From Bacillus aquiflavi (lineage in GTDB: Bacteria > Bacillota > Bacilli > Bacillales > Cytobacillaceae), in assembly GCF_019915265.1 (NCBI RefSeq), contig NZ_CP082780.1, positions 3,162,001-3,226,000 on the forward strand: a stretch of 64,000 bases of DNA, read 5' to 3'. The position numbers and the translations under genes were made by a program. Under the pieces are notes generated by a model, which was given only the letters and a program-made list of their open reading frames with translations, was not told the origin of the DNA and did no database searches. Position 1 is the first letter of the stretch, and the number at the start of each line of letters is the position of its first letter. Below, piece by piece: positions 45,574-54,822 of the stretch.

Positions 45574-45649
45574 GATTAATATTATAATCATTTATTTTTC
45601 TTATTGTAAAAATAGATTTATGATTAAAATATTGGGAGGAGGAGAAATA

Positions 45650-46684
45650 ATGGCGCTTAAAGAACATACAAAAACAGAAAACATCTCAGCTCCATCGGGA
45701 AAAGAAACTCCAATATTAGCTGGGGTTTTTTTCACTTTAATTATTGCTGTATTAGGATATGGACTTGCTTATTTGCCAGGCTTCAACATAATTGGGCCAA
45801 TGGCTACTTCTATCTTGCTAGCAGTCATATATAGACATTTTTTTGGTTATCCTGTACACCTTAAAAAAGGAATTCAATTTACAGCAAAAATCCTTTTACG
45901 GGTTGCAATCATTTTCTACGGATTAAAACTAAATATGTTGCTTATTTTTCAAGAAGGAACCACACTTTTGTTAAAAGGGGTATTGGTTATAGTCTTTTCA
46001 ATCACCATTATGCTGCTTTTAGCTAAATTGTTTAAAGCTGATCATGATTTATCCGTTCTTATCGGAATTGGAACAGGCGTTTGTGGTGCAGCAGCGATTG
46101 CAGCAGTGTCTCCTATTTTAAAGTCACGGGATGAAGACACTGCAATGAGCGTTGGAATTATTGCTTTAATCGGAACGATTTTTTCAATTGGTTATACTTT
46201 TATGAGAAATTTTATACGATTATCTGAAATCGATTATGGGATTTGGTCTGGAGTGAGTTTACATGAGCTAGCTCATGTCGCATTAGCCGCTGCTCCCGCG
46301 GGTGAAGAAGCTCTAGCCATGGCACTTCTAGCAAAATTAGGACGGGTGTTTCTCTTAATTCCGCTCTGTTTTATTCTTATGTTTTGGATGAAACATAAAA
46401 CGAGCAATAAAATAAAGACAAAAGTACCATTTCCATGTTTTTTTTTAATTGGTTTTCTCGCTATGAGCTTTCTAAACAGTTTTATTATTAATAATGTAAT
46501 TCATCTTCCAAAGGAAGTGTTAGATGGAGTATCACTTTTATCGACATTTTTATTGACAATGGCCATGGTAGGTTTAGGGGTCAACATTGACCTTCGGGAG
46601 TTACATGTGAAGGCGCTGCGTCCATTAATAGCTGTAATGATTACTTCTTATTTATTATCTGTTTTAACCTTTTTTATAGTGTAA
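45650..46684 (+). CDS. YeiH family putative sulfate exporter
   Basis: A 344-aa polytopic protein with about 10 helices. Conserved segments are LLRVAIIFYGLKLNMLLIFQ, LIGIGTGVCGAAAIAAVSPI (about residue 140), SLHELAHVALAAAPAGEEAL and MVGLGVNIDLRELHVKALRP. The family is predicted to export sulfate or related anions; direct evidence is thin. The frame is open from 45572, but GGGAGGAGGAG precedes the ATG at 45650. It is divergent from a LysR regulator. Confidence 0.88.
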   Translation: MALKEHTKTENISAPSGKETPILAGVFFTLIIAVLGYGLAYLPGFNIIGPMATSILLAVIYRHFFGYPVHLKKGIQFTAKILLRVAIIFYGLKLNMLLIFQEGTTLLLKGVLVIVFSITIMLLLAKLFKADHDLSVLIGIGTGVCGAAAIAAVSPILKSRDEDTAMSVGIIALIGTIFSIGYTFMRNFIRLSEIDYGIWSGVSLHELAHVALAAAPAGEEALAMALLAKLGRVFLLIPLCFILMFWMKHKTSNKIKTKVPFPCFFLIGFLAMSFLNSFIINNVIHLPKEVLDGVSLLSTFLLTMAMVGLGVNIDLRELHVKALRPLIAVMITSYLLSVLTFFIV

Positions 46685-46698
46685 TAGATGACGTAGAA

Positions 46699-46794
46699 AG
46701 GGGGCTTATCTTTTAACCATTTTTATATCGATTTAAGAGGCGTTTTTAATTTTGCGAAACTTCATACTTCGACCTTTTAGTAAAAAAGCCCCCT
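46699..46794. repeat. Long-loop inverted repeat between the yeiH-type and ATPase genes
   Basis: AGGGGGCTT (46699-46707) and AAGCCCCCT (46786-46794) are perfect 9-bp arms 78 nt apart. A/T tracts adjoin both arms. It may act as a terminator for one or both convergent genes, although the loop is long. Confidence 0.45.
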
Positions 46795-46802
46795 AAATTT
46801 AT

Positions 46803-47912
46803 TTATATGAGATAAACCTTTTCTGCATGTTGACTTATTTTCGTATCAAGCTCATTTCTTATTTGTTCTACAATACTAAAGTCCATAGCGCCAATATAAA
46901 TTTGTTCTAACTGGTCCCGTAACTGTTTCGCCTTAGCCAAAAAGCAAGTCCCTTCTTTCATTTTTGCTTTATATTTTTCTGATATTTGCTCAATTTGTTT
47001 TGCATATTTCTCATCTGTTCCTTCCCAAATTGTTTCTTTATACATATCAATAATCTCGTCACCGACTCTACTCGGAAAACATTCATGGGGAGCAGTACTA
47101 TCAAATACGGAGACTCCTAACTCTCTAAAAACAACCATATCTAAGCTATTAGGATCAAATCCACAACGGTAAACTTCCACATCATAGCCCCGTTCCTCCG
47201 CACTTGTAACGAGCTTTTTTAACATTGTCGATTTACCTGAACCCGCACGTCCCTTAATAAAGTATCTTTTCGGCACATGTTCAGTTATATTTTCAATAAA
47301 GTTTATTGGACCATTTGGAGTAGCGGCTCCTAAAAAGCGATGCTTAATCTCAGACTTTTGCTCCTTTTTTTTCTTACAAAATATTTTTTTTATTAGTTCG
47401 TTAGTCAGTTTATTTGCTTTTGAAAAATCCATATTTTGAATATAAATTTTCTCCCACTGATCATGTATTTTCAATGCCTGCGCAAATTTGTTATAAGCAC
47501 ATTGAAAAGCTTGATTTACTTCGCTTCGTAATGCAATTATTTCGTCTTTCTTTAATACTAATTTAGCAGAATCCCACGCGACTCCCAAATTTACATACTC
47601 CTCAATGGCACCTGGTGCTTTCGGTTCAATTACGTGAGGAGCTGTACCATCCACAATTCCTATTTTTAATTTTGTAATAATGACACCATCAATTGAATCA
47701 CTATCAGACGAAAAAAAAATATATTCAATATCATAGCCTTTTTCAACCCATTTTTTACCTATTTTTTTCATTAAGGAAGACTTCCCCGTACCTGGTCCTC
47801 CTTTTAAAATAAAGAGACGATTCAATCCAGATAAACTCGATTCAAACAAGTTGTAGAAACCATATGCTGTATTCCCACCTGAAAAATATTTTAATATTTG
47901 TCCCTTCATCAT
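46803..47912 (-). CDS. Tandem P-loop ATPase of unknown function (PRK06851-like)
   Basis: A 369-aa protein built from two similar halves. Half 1 (about 1-195) has the Walker A motif ILKGGPGTGKSSLMKKIG, then IEYIFFSSDSDSIDGVIITK and VDGTAPHVIEPKAPGAIEEY. Half 2 (about 196-369) has IKGRAGSGKSTMLKKLV, then VEVYRCGFDPNSLDMVVFRE and VFDSTAPHECFPSRVGDEII. The repeated (V/F)D(G/S)TAPH motif looks catalytic or substrate-binding. Each half ends with a helical segment and IYIxxMDFS. It has no signal or membrane segment. AAAGGGAG precedes the ATG at 47912. I recall such proteins in Bacillus only as uncharacterised ATPases. It is divergent from the LytTR gene. Confidence 0.78.
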   Translation of the reverse strand: MMKGQILKYFSGGNTAYGFYNLFESSLSGLNRLFILKGGPGTGKSSLMKKIGKKWVEKGYDIEYIFFSSDSDSIDGVIITKLKIGIVDGTAPHVIEPKAPGAIEEYVNLGVAWDSAKLVLKKDEIIALRSEVNQAFQCAYNKFAQALKIHDQWEKIYIQNMDFSKANKLTNELIKKIFCKKKKEQKSEIKHRFLGAATPNGPINFIENITEHVPKRYFIKGRAGSGKSTMLKKLVTSAEERGYDVEVYRCGFDPNSLDMVVFRELGVSVFDSTAPHECFPSRVGDEIIDMYKETIWEGTDEKYAKQIEQISEKYKAKMKEGTCFLAKAKQLRDQLEQIYIGAMDFSIVEQIRNELDTKISQHAEKVYLI

Positions 47913-48066
47913 CCATCACACTCCCTTTACGGCACGCTTTTCTTTTAAAATATGCATGTATGCCAAATAGGTGAATGCCCAATCAATTATAGATGTAAAT
48001 GAATCATGCATTAGCTTAAACAGCAAATATCCGCTATTTTTACCATCTCCTTAGACGCTAAAAATA

Positions 48067-48075
48067 TGGTATAAT
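48067..48075 (+). promoter_or_regulatory. Extended -10 promoter candidate of the LytTR regulator gene
   Basis: TGGTATAAT combines a consensus -10 (48070-48075) with the TGN extension. No good -35 is visible. Transcripts would have a leader of about 125 nt, including a T-rich stretch at 48083-48102, before the GTG at 48207. Confidence 0.4.
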
Positions 48076-48206
48076 TTACGAGGTTTTTTATTTTTTTTTT
48101 AAAAGGAAAATATATACTGTCCAAACATTGGATTTGATGTTAGACGGCTTTAAATCATATAATTAATATATACACTCATATTAAGTTTATTAAAGAGGTG
48201 TTAAGA

Positions 48207-48857
48207 GTGGATCAATTTACAGTTTCATCAATTATGCAAGTTATTGGAGAAATCGTTCCCAAAGATACTTCTATTGCAGTATCTGATCATAAAAACTATA
48301 TTTATTACCAACCTAGTAAAAAAATAGATTTAAAAATAAAACCTGGAGATCAAATAAAAGAAGGTACGGCTACACATAAAGCATTAACTATTAGACAAAA
48401 AATCTCTGAATATATAGATCGTGAAGTATTTGGTGTATCTTATTTCGGGATATCTTTTCCGATTTTTGAATCTGGCATTCCAAAAGGGGCAGTAACAGCT
48501 ATTCTGCCAACTAAGCCATTGAACTTACTTTCATCTTTTATTACTGTAAGAACAGAAGATCGCTGGGTTCCTATTTCACATAGCGACATTGTCTTTTTAG
48601 AAGCAGAAAATCGCAAAACAAAGGTGCAAGGAACAAAAGCTACTGGGACACATAAATACAATTTAAGTGAATTGGAGTTTTTTTTACCAAATCAATCATT
48701 TATTCGCTGTCATCGATCTTATATTGTAAATGTGAATCATATTGCTGAAATTCAACCTGATTCACATTCGACCTTTTTACTTGTAATGAATGATCGGACA
48801 AAAATCCCTGTCAGCCAAACGTATGCTAGTCATTTCAGGAAAATTCTTGGCTTTTAA
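48207..48857 (+). CDS. LytTR-family transcriptional regulator with N-terminal sensor-like domain
   Basis: A 216-aa protein. Residues 1-100 look like a PAS/GAF-like sensor (AVSDHKNYIYYQPSKKIDLK and VFGVSYFGISFPIFESGIPK). Residues 110-216 are a LytTR DNA-binding domain: HSDIVFLEAENRKTKVQG, the FFLPNQSFIRCHRSYIVNVN signature and IPVSQTYASHFRKIL. It has no receiver domain, so it senses a ligand directly or through a partner. The GTG at 48207 is chosen because AAAGAGGTG lies 6 nt upstream; a GTG at 48198 falls inside that site. It precedes the acetyl-CoA hydrolase gene by 126 bp, suggesting it controls acetate or acyl-CoA metabolism. Confidence 0.8.
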   Translation: MDQFTVSSIMQVIGEIVPKDTSIAVSDHKNYIYYQPSKKIDLKIKPGDQIKEGTATHKALTIRQKISEYIDREVFGVSYFGISFPIFESGIPKGAVTAILPTKPLNLLSSFITVRTEDRWVPISHSDIVFLEAENRKTKVQGTKATGTHKYNLSELEFFLPNQSFIRCHRSYIVNVNHIAEIQPDSHSTFLLVMNDRTKIPVSQTYASHFRKILGF

Positions 48858-48983
48858 AATTTGATCTTTTTTATGTCGTTATTTTTCTGCTTTAATCCCT
48901 TTTTAAGCCCTTTCACTCGAAAACAAATGTGAGTAAGTCAATTCGTTGATAGAATATTGAGAAAACGGAAGAGGGGGATTTCG

Positions 48984-50501
48984 TTGGAGAGAAATATTGA
49001 CATGCTTATACGTCATCACGGTTTAAAAGATAAAATTGTTTCAGCAGAGGAAGCGGCTTCATGGATTAAAGATGGGATGACATTAGGATTAAGCGGATTT
49101 ACACGTGCTGGAGATGCAAAAGCTGTTCCAATGGCTTTAGTTGAAAAGTCTAAACATGATCCGCTTAAAGTTAATGTCTATACTGGGGCTTCATTAGGAG
49201 CAGATATTGATAAGATCATGTCTGAGGCTAATATTATTAATAAACGAATGCCATTCCAAGCAGATGCTGCTATGAGAAGCAAAATTAACAAAGGGGATAT
49301 GTATTTTGTCGATCAACATTTATCGCACTGTGCTGAATGGATTCGTACCAATGTTTGGGAACCGATTGACTTTGCCATAGTGGAAGCGCTTTCGATTTCA
49401 GAGGATGGAATGATCATCCCAACAACATCTGTAGGAAACTCATCTATTTTTGTAGAAAATGCAAAAGCTGTTATTATTGAGTTAAATACTACTCAGCCAT
49501 TAGCTTTAGAAGGATTGCATGATATTTATGAAGCAGGCCCGCAAGGAAACCGTAATCCAATTCCGATAACGAAGGTTAGTGATCGTATCGGTACAATTGG
49601 AATTCCTGTAGATCCTGACAAAATAAAAGGAATTGTCATCTCAAATATTCCTGATTCTCCGTCAACTATTGTTCCTCCTGATGAGGAAACGCAAACGATG
49701 GCCAATCACCTAATGGACTTTTTAAGATTAGAAATTAAAGCCGGCCGGTTAGGAAATAACTTACCGCCACTTCAATCGGGAGTTGGTTCAGTTGCAAACG
49801 CTGTTATGCACGGACTGTTAGAGTCTGAGTTTACAGACCTTGAAGTATACTCGGAAGTTTTACAAGATGCAATGTTCGACCTGATCGATGCAGGAAAAAT
49901 TAAATTTGCTTCAGGCTGTTCAATGACATTGTCTGAAGAAAAGTTAAATCAAGTATATCCAAATCTTGAAAAATATCGTGACAAACTTGTATTGCGTCCA
50001 CAAGAAATTTCAAATCATCCAGAGGTTATTCGTCGTCTAGGACTAATTTCAATTAATACTGCTTTAGAAGTGGATATATATGGAAATGTTAACTCTACTC
50101 ATGTTCTTGGCACAAAAATGATGAATGGCATTGGGGGATCAGGCGACTTTGCCCGAAATTCCCGCATAGCTATTTTCGTTACAAAGTCAGTTGCAAAACA
50201 TGGTGCAATCTCAAGTATCGTTCCATTTGTTTCTCATGTTGACCATACAGAACATGACGTAGACGTAATCGTTACTGAACAAGGTTATGCTGATCTGCGT
50301 GGCTTAGCACCAAAAGAAAGAGTTCTTAAAATCATCGAAAACTGTGCTCATCCGATGTATAAAGAACAACTTCGTGAGTACTACGAAGAGGCCCTTAAAA
50401 AAGGTGGGCAAACTCCGCACGTACTTGAAAAAGCTTTCTCTTGGCATACCAACTTTGCAGAAAAAGGAACAATGCTTCAAGAAATTAAACAACATTCATA
50501 A
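48984..50501 (+). CDS. Acetyl-CoA hydrolase/succinyl-CoA:acetate CoA-transferase family protein
   Basis: A 505-aa class I CoA-transferase. The N-terminal domain has EEAASWIKDGMTLGLSGFTR. The C-terminal domain has SGVGSVANAVMHGLLESEF and YSEVLQDAMFDLIDAGK, where the Glu of SEV is the expected acyl-enzyme residue. IGGSGDFARNSRIAIFVTKS and VTEQGYADLRGLAPKERV follow. The start is a TTG (48984) after AGAGGGGG; a longer frame from 48957 is Arg/Lys-rich and unlikely. It probably moves CoA between acetate and another acyl group. A LytTR regulator lies just upstream and a strong terminator just downstream. Confidence 0.9.
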   Translation: MERNIDMLIRHHGLKDKIVSAEEAASWIKDGMTLGLSGFTRAGDAKAVPMALVEKSKHDPLKVNVYTGASLGADIDKIMSEANIINKRMPFQADAAMRSKINKGDMYFVDQHLSHCAEWIRTNVWEPIDFAIVEALSISEDGMIIPTTSVGNSSIFVENAKAVIIELNTTQPLALEGLHDIYEAGPQGNRNPIPITKVSDRIGTIGIPVDPDKIKGIVISNIPDSPSTIVPPDEETQTMANHLMDFLRLEIKAGRLGNNLPPLQSGVGSVANAVMHGLLESEFTDLEVYSEVLQDAMFDLIDAGKIKFASGCSMTLSEEKLNQVYPNLEKYRDKLVLRPQEISNHPEVIRRLGLISINTALEVDIYGNVNSTHVLGTKMMNGIGGSGDFARNSRIAIFVTKSVAKHGAISSIVPFVSHVDHTEHDVDVIVTEQGYADLRGLAPKERVLKIIENCAHPMYKEQLREYYEEALKKGGQTPHVLEKAFSWHTNFAEKGTMLQEIKQHS

Positions 50502-50519
50502 AATAAATATTCTTTTACT

Positions 50520-50568
50520 AAAGCTGTCCATTTAATCAGTTATTCAGACTTATTGGACAGCTTTTTTT
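50520..50568 (+). terminator. Intrinsic terminator after the CoA-transferase gene
   Basis: AAAGCTGTCCA and TGGACAGCTTT are 11-bp perfect arms with a T-tract of seven. The A-run on the left also lets it serve the convergent oppF-type gene. Confidence 0.85.
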
Positions 50569-50587
50569 ATGAATTAGTAAAGCGTTA

Positions 50588-51601
50588 TCATTTGATAACC
50601 ATCGTCCCATTTGAAATATCTTCTAGATAATGACAAGCTGCTTCATGTGATTCTGTCATTCCATCTATTCTGCGAAGTTCAGGAACTTCTTCTTTACAAC
50701 GTGCCGATGCAAATGGACAGCGAGTATGAAAACGACAGCCAGTAGGAGGATTTATCGGCGATGGAACATCTCCTTTTAACATCATCCGCTCTTTTTTCCG
50801 CTCAGGATCTGGGATAGGAATTGCAGATAGAAGTGCTTTTGTATATGGATGTTGTGGATGATCAAACAAAGACTTCTTATCTGCAATTTCAACAATTTTT
50901 CCAAGATACATGACGATAATTCGATCGGAAATATGTCGAACTACACCAAGGTCATGAGAAATAAATAAATAAGTAAGCATAAACTCCTGTTGTAATTTTT
51001 TTAGTAAATTAAGTACTTGTGCTTGAATTGATACATCTAAAGCTGATACAGCTTCATCACAAATAACAAGTTTTGGATTTACCGATAAAGCACGCGCAAT
51101 GCCAATACGCTGCCTTTGACCACCGCTAAATTCGTGCGGATAGCGATCAGCTTGGTAAGTTGATAAACCAACTTTCTCCAATAACTGCAACGCTTTTGTT
51201 CTGCGTTCGTATTTAGGAGCAACTTTCTGTATTTCCATTGCTTCTTCTAATATACTGCTTACTGTTTGACGAGGATTTAATGATGCATATGGATCTTGGA
51301 AGATGATTTGCAAATCTTTTCGTTTTTTTTTTTTTCTCATTTCATTTTTACTAAGCGTTAATAAGTTTTCCCCTTCGAAAAATATTTCTCCTGAAGTTGG
51401 TTCATCGAGGCGAAGAATTGCTCTCCCTGTTGTAGATTTACCACACCCTGATTCACCTACGATACTAACCGTCTCCCCTTCAAAAATTGTAAAAGATATA
51501 TCGTCAACTGCTTTCACATCATTAATGATTCTTCCAAGAAAGCCACCTTTAATTGGAAAGTATTGCTTTAAATGACTAACTTTAAGTAGCTCTTTTCTCA
51601 T
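50588..51601 (-). CDS. Oligopeptide/dipeptide ABC transporter ATP-binding protein (OppF/DppF type)
   Basis: A 337-aa ATPase. Walker A is SIVGESGCGKSTTGRAIL (about residue 50). Then come the signature EFSGGQRQRIGIARALSVNP and Walker B LVICDEAVSALDVSIQAQV. The C-terminal oligo_HPY domain includes TGCRFHTRCPFASARCKEEV, whose cysteines could bind an Fe-S cluster. It overlaps oppD by 20 bp and is the last gene of the minus-strand operon. The OppF/DppF class is set by ADDISFTIFEGE-like spacing and its position after OppD. Confidence 0.93.
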   Translation of the reverse strand: MRKELLKVSHLKQYFPIKGGFLGRIINDVKAVDDISFTIFEGETVSIVGESGCGKSTTGRAILRLDEPTSGEIFFEGENLLTLSKNEMRKKKKRKDLQIIFQDPYASLNPRQTVSSILEEAMEIQKVAPKYERRTKALQLLEKVGLSTYQADRYPHEFSGGQRQRIGIARALSVNPKLVICDEAVSALDVSIQAQVLNLLKKLQQEFMLTYLFISHDLGVVRHISDRIIVMYLGKIVEIADKKSLFDHPQHPYTKALLSAIPIPDPERKKERMMLKGDVPSPINPPTGCRFHTRCPFASARCKEEVPELRRIDGMTESHEAACHYLEDISNGTMVIK

Positions 51602-52607
51602 CGTAAATCATCACCTCCCGCTCGCCTTCCCACTCATCAGTATAAATCCAACAGCGAATTTGATTAAAATGATCAATTTTTTGTAACTGTGGAAGTTGAG
51701 AAAAACATTGATCTACTGCTTGTGGACAGCGCGGTGCAAAGCGACAGCCTTTTGGCATTTCAGTTGGAGACGGCACTGCCCCTTTTATCGCTTGCAGCTC
51801 CTCTTGGTCAATATCGTGTCGCGGTAAAGAATTTAATAGGCCAATCGTATACGGATGTTTCGGTTTTTTAAATAATGTTTTAACATCGGCGTATTCAACC
51901 ACTTTACCGCAATACATAACCGCTACATAATCACACGTTTCAGCTACAATACCTAGATCGTGTGTGATCATAATTACAGACATATTTAACTTTTGTTGAA
52001 GTTCTTTGATAAGCTCAAGGATTTGCGCTTGTATCGTCACATCAAGAGCAGTTGTCGGCTCATCTGCAATTAATAGCTCCGGATTACAGGCAAGTGCCAT
52101 TGCAATCATTATCCGTTGCCGCATCCCCCCAGATAATTCATATGGATACTGATGCACTCGCTTTTCAGGTGATGGAATACCGACAAGCTTTAACATTTCT
52201 ACTGATTTTATCATTGCTTGTTTTTTATTTAATTTTTGATGAATTTGAAATGATTCACATATTTGCTGACCAACTGTATAGACCGGATTTAATGATGTCA
52301 TCGGCTCTTGAAAAATCATTGAGATGTTATTCCCGCGAATTCTCCTCATTTCCTTTTCTGATTTTTCTAATATATCTTCACCTTTAAAAAGGATTTCACC
52401 GTTTTTAATCTTACCAGGCTTCTGAATTAGTCGCATGATCGATAAAGAGGTTATACTTTTTCCAGAACCTGATTCACCAACAATTCCAATTGTTTTTCCT
52501 TTAGGTACAGAAAAAGTAACGCCATCTACTGCTTTTACTTCAGTCCCTTCAATGTAAAAGGATGTGCATAAATTACGCACCTCTAAAAGTGTTTTTTCCC
52601 CGCTCAT
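51582..52607 (-). CDS. Oligopeptide/dipeptide ABC transporter ATP-binding protein (OppD/DppD type)
   Basis: A 341-aa ATPase. Walker A is [18 protein letters not shown] (about residue 37), the signature is [20 protein letters not shown], Walker B is [19 protein letters not shown], and the oligo_HPY tail has [15 protein letters not shown]. It works with the OppF-type partner as a heterodimeric motor. GAGGTGTAGTC precedes the ATG. It lies 33 bp after the oppB-type permease. Confidence 0.94.
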   Translation of the reverse strand: MSGEKTLLEVRNLCTSFYIEGTEVKAVDGVTFSVPKGKTIGIVGESGSGKSITSLSIMRLIQKPGKIKNGEILFKGEDILEKSEKEMRRIRGNNISMIFQEPMTSLNPVYTVGQQICESFQIHQKLNKKQAMIKSVEMLKLVGIPSPEKRVHQYPYELSGGMRQRIMIAMALACNPELLIADEPTTALDVTIQAQILELIKELQQKLNMSVIMITHDLGIVAETCDYVAVMYCGKVVEYADVKTLFKKPKHPYTIGLLNSLPRHDIDQEELQAIKGAVPSPTEMPKGCRFAPRCPQAVDQCFSQLPQLQKIDHFNQIRCWIYTDEWEGEREVMIYDEKRAT

Positions 52608-52640
52608 GACTACACCTCACTTTATAATAAGACTGACACC

Positions 52641-53561
52641 TTACTCTAGTTCAATCCGCTTGTTTAAATAACGATAAGAAATATCGACAACCAAGTTTAC
52701 TAAGACGAACAACAGAGCAATAATTAGAACAGCTCCTTGAACGATTGGAAAGTCACGTGCCCGTATTGCATCAATCACAAGCCGTCCCATTCCATTAATA
52801 GCAAATACGGATTCAGTTAAAACAGTTCCTCCAAGCAACGCCCCAAATTCTAAACCAACAACCGTTACAACAGGAATCAGTGCATTTTTCAAAGCATGCT
52901 TATAAATGACAACTCGTTCACGAACCCCTTTTGCCCTTGCCGTTCGAATATAATCTTGATTAATAACTTCTAACATACTTGAACGAGTCATCCTAGCAAT
53001 AATAGCCGCTCCAGACGTACCTAAAGTAATAATAGGTAATATTGCTTGTGCCCACGTCCCCCATCCTGATGAATCAAGCAATTTCCAATCAATTGCAAAC
53101 TTTTGAATAAGCATCAGTCCGAGCCAGAAATTTGGCATAGATAATCCAAATAGTGCAATAATCATGATAAGGACATCAGAAACAGTGTAATGACGAACAG
53201 CTGAAATAATTCCCGCTATTAAACCGAGAAAAACACTTAAAATCGTACTATAGACGGCTAGCTCTACCGTGATCCAAAATCGATGTTTTATTTCATCTAA
53301 AACAGGACGACTGCTTCTAACTGAATCACCTAAATCACCTTGCAAAATGTTTCCTAAAAACTTCCCATACTGTACAGGAAGTGGGTCATTTAAACCAAGT
53401 CTCTCCCTAATTTGTTCAACTGTTTTTTCGGGAGCACTTTCTCCTGCAATAACTTGTGCTGGATCACCTGGAATGAGGTGCATTAATGAAAACACTAAGA
53501 TCGTAACGCCAAAAACAACAGGAATCGTTTGTATAATACGCCTAACAATAAATTTCATCAT
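52641..53561 (-). CDS. Oligopeptide/dipeptide ABC transporter permease (OppB/DppB type)
   Basis: A 306-aa inner-membrane permease with six helices. The N-terminus is FIVRRIIQTIPVVFGVTILV, LMHLIPGDPAQVIAGESAPE follows, and the EAA loop is DYIRTARAKGVRERVVIYKH ahead of ALKNALIPVVT. It pairs with the downstream-listed OppC-type permease (broken by a stop) to form the channel. The start follows AAGAGGTGC. The upstream oppC-type gene ends 16 bp before it. Confidence 0.95.
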   Translation of the reverse strand: MMKFIVRRIIQTIPVVFGVTILVFSLMHLIPGDPAQVIAGESAPEKTVEQIRERLGLNDPLPVQYGKFLGNILQGDLGDSVRSSRPVLDEIKHRFWITVELAVYSTILSVFLGLIAGIISAVRHYTVSDVLIMIIALFGLSMPNFWLGLMLIQKFAIDWKLLDSSGWGTWAQAILPIITLGTSGAAIIARMTRSSMLEVINQDYIRTARAKGVRERVVIYKHALKNALIPVVTVVGLEFGALLGGTVLTESVFAINGMGRLVIDAIRARDFPIVQGAVLIIALLFVLVNLVVDISYRYLNKRIELE

Positions 53562-53577
53562 ATAAATGCACCTCTTT

Positions 53578-54477
53578 TCAGTTTTTCATTTTAGGATCAA
53601 GAGCATCCCTTAAGCCATCGCCAAAGATGTTAAATGCAAGAACAACAATCACAATTGCAACACCAGGAAAAAAGGCAACATGAGGGTAATCAAAAATATA
53701 ACTACGCCCGTCACTTAACATCGCTCCCCACTCTGGCGTAGGTGGCTGGGCACCTAAACCAAGAAATGAAAGACCAGATGCCGTTAAGATAGCTGTGGCA
53801 ATCCGCAAAGTTGCTTGAACAATAATCGGCGATGAAATATTTGGTAATACATGTTAAAAAATAATTCGAATATCATTTGCACCTAAAGCTTTTATTGCAT
53901 CAATATATTCTAATTTTCTAACTGATAAAGTTGAACCGCGAACAATCCTAGCAAATGCTGGGATTGAAAAAATGCCGACTGCAATAATGACATTATTTAA
54001 ACTGCCGCCGAGAACGCTTACAATTGCAAGAGCAAGCAAAATCCCTGGAAAAGCAAGTAACACGTCCATGATTCTCATAATTATGCTATCTAATCTACCT
54101 CCGTAATAGCCAGCAATAACACCAAGAAATATGCCAATGGCTCCTCCAATTGTTACTGAAAAGAAACCTACATAAAGCGTAAGCGACATTCCGTGAATAA
54201 TTCTTGTAAAAATATCTCTGCCATGATGATCTGTTCCAAACCAATATTTCGCCGACGGTTCCTGAAGTTTAATAGAATAATCAATCTCAGTAGGATCATA
54301 AGTTGTGATATACGGACCAATGATCGCTGTTAAAATAAAAAATAATATTAGATATCCTCCAATTAAAGCTGCCTTGTTTCTCTTAAATTTTTTATAAAAG
54401 GATTTCCAATTTGCCAACCAAGGTTTATGAGAAGGAGGCAAGTTTGTTACAGGCGTATTAATAGTATTATTACTCAT
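53578..54477 (-). pseudogene. Oligopeptide/dipeptide ABC transporter permease (OppC/DppC type) with in-frame TAA at 53854-53856
   Basis: The full frame would give 299 aa: an N-terminal OppC domain (LANWKSFYKKFKRNKAALIG), YWFGTDHHGRDIFTRIIHGM, GRLDSIIMRIMDVLLAFPGI, the EAA-type loop EYIDAIKALGANDIRIIF, then the TAA, then [20 protein letters not shown] and [20 protein letters not shown]. The reading frame is the same on both sides, so this is a point nonsense change at a position where I would expect Lys or Arg. It lies inside the loop that contacts the ATPase, and the truncated 207-aa product would not work. It is first in the minus-strand operon. Confidence 0.88.
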
Positions 54478-54822
54478 GCCATGCCCCCTTTCTTTCTAAT
54501 CTTAATGACCACATTCGTGTAAAACCGCCGTCTTACACTCCTTTTAGCTATGTAGGAAGAAAAACGAGTCAATACATCAACAGAGTTATAACATAGCCTT
54601 ATAAAAAATTTATTCACTATATCATATGTTATATAAAAATTTATTTTAATGAAAGCAAAAATTTAAAATTTTTCTATTATTTTAATTTTTCAATCATATA
54701 ATAAAATATCTATTGTTAATTTTATAGAGTTATATTATATTTATATTAAATTTTCACATTATTCCAAATCTTTTTTCACCATGATTAACAAATAATTTTT
54801 TAAAAAATAAGGGGGTTATTAC
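54478..54822. other. AT-rich divergent intergenic region between the opp operon and its binding-protein gene
   Basis: This 345-bp, very AT-rich region should hold two divergent promoters. GTGTAA and TTACAC (54517-54538) form a small inverted repeat near the permease side. Several A/T-runs around 54660-54700 faintly resemble CodY boxes but none matches well. No coding sequence. Confidence 0.4.

Noticed and set aside
54640-54720. CodY boxes upstream of the binding-protein gene
   Set aside because: A/T-runs resemble AATTTTCWGAAAATT only loosely; base composition alone explains the matches.
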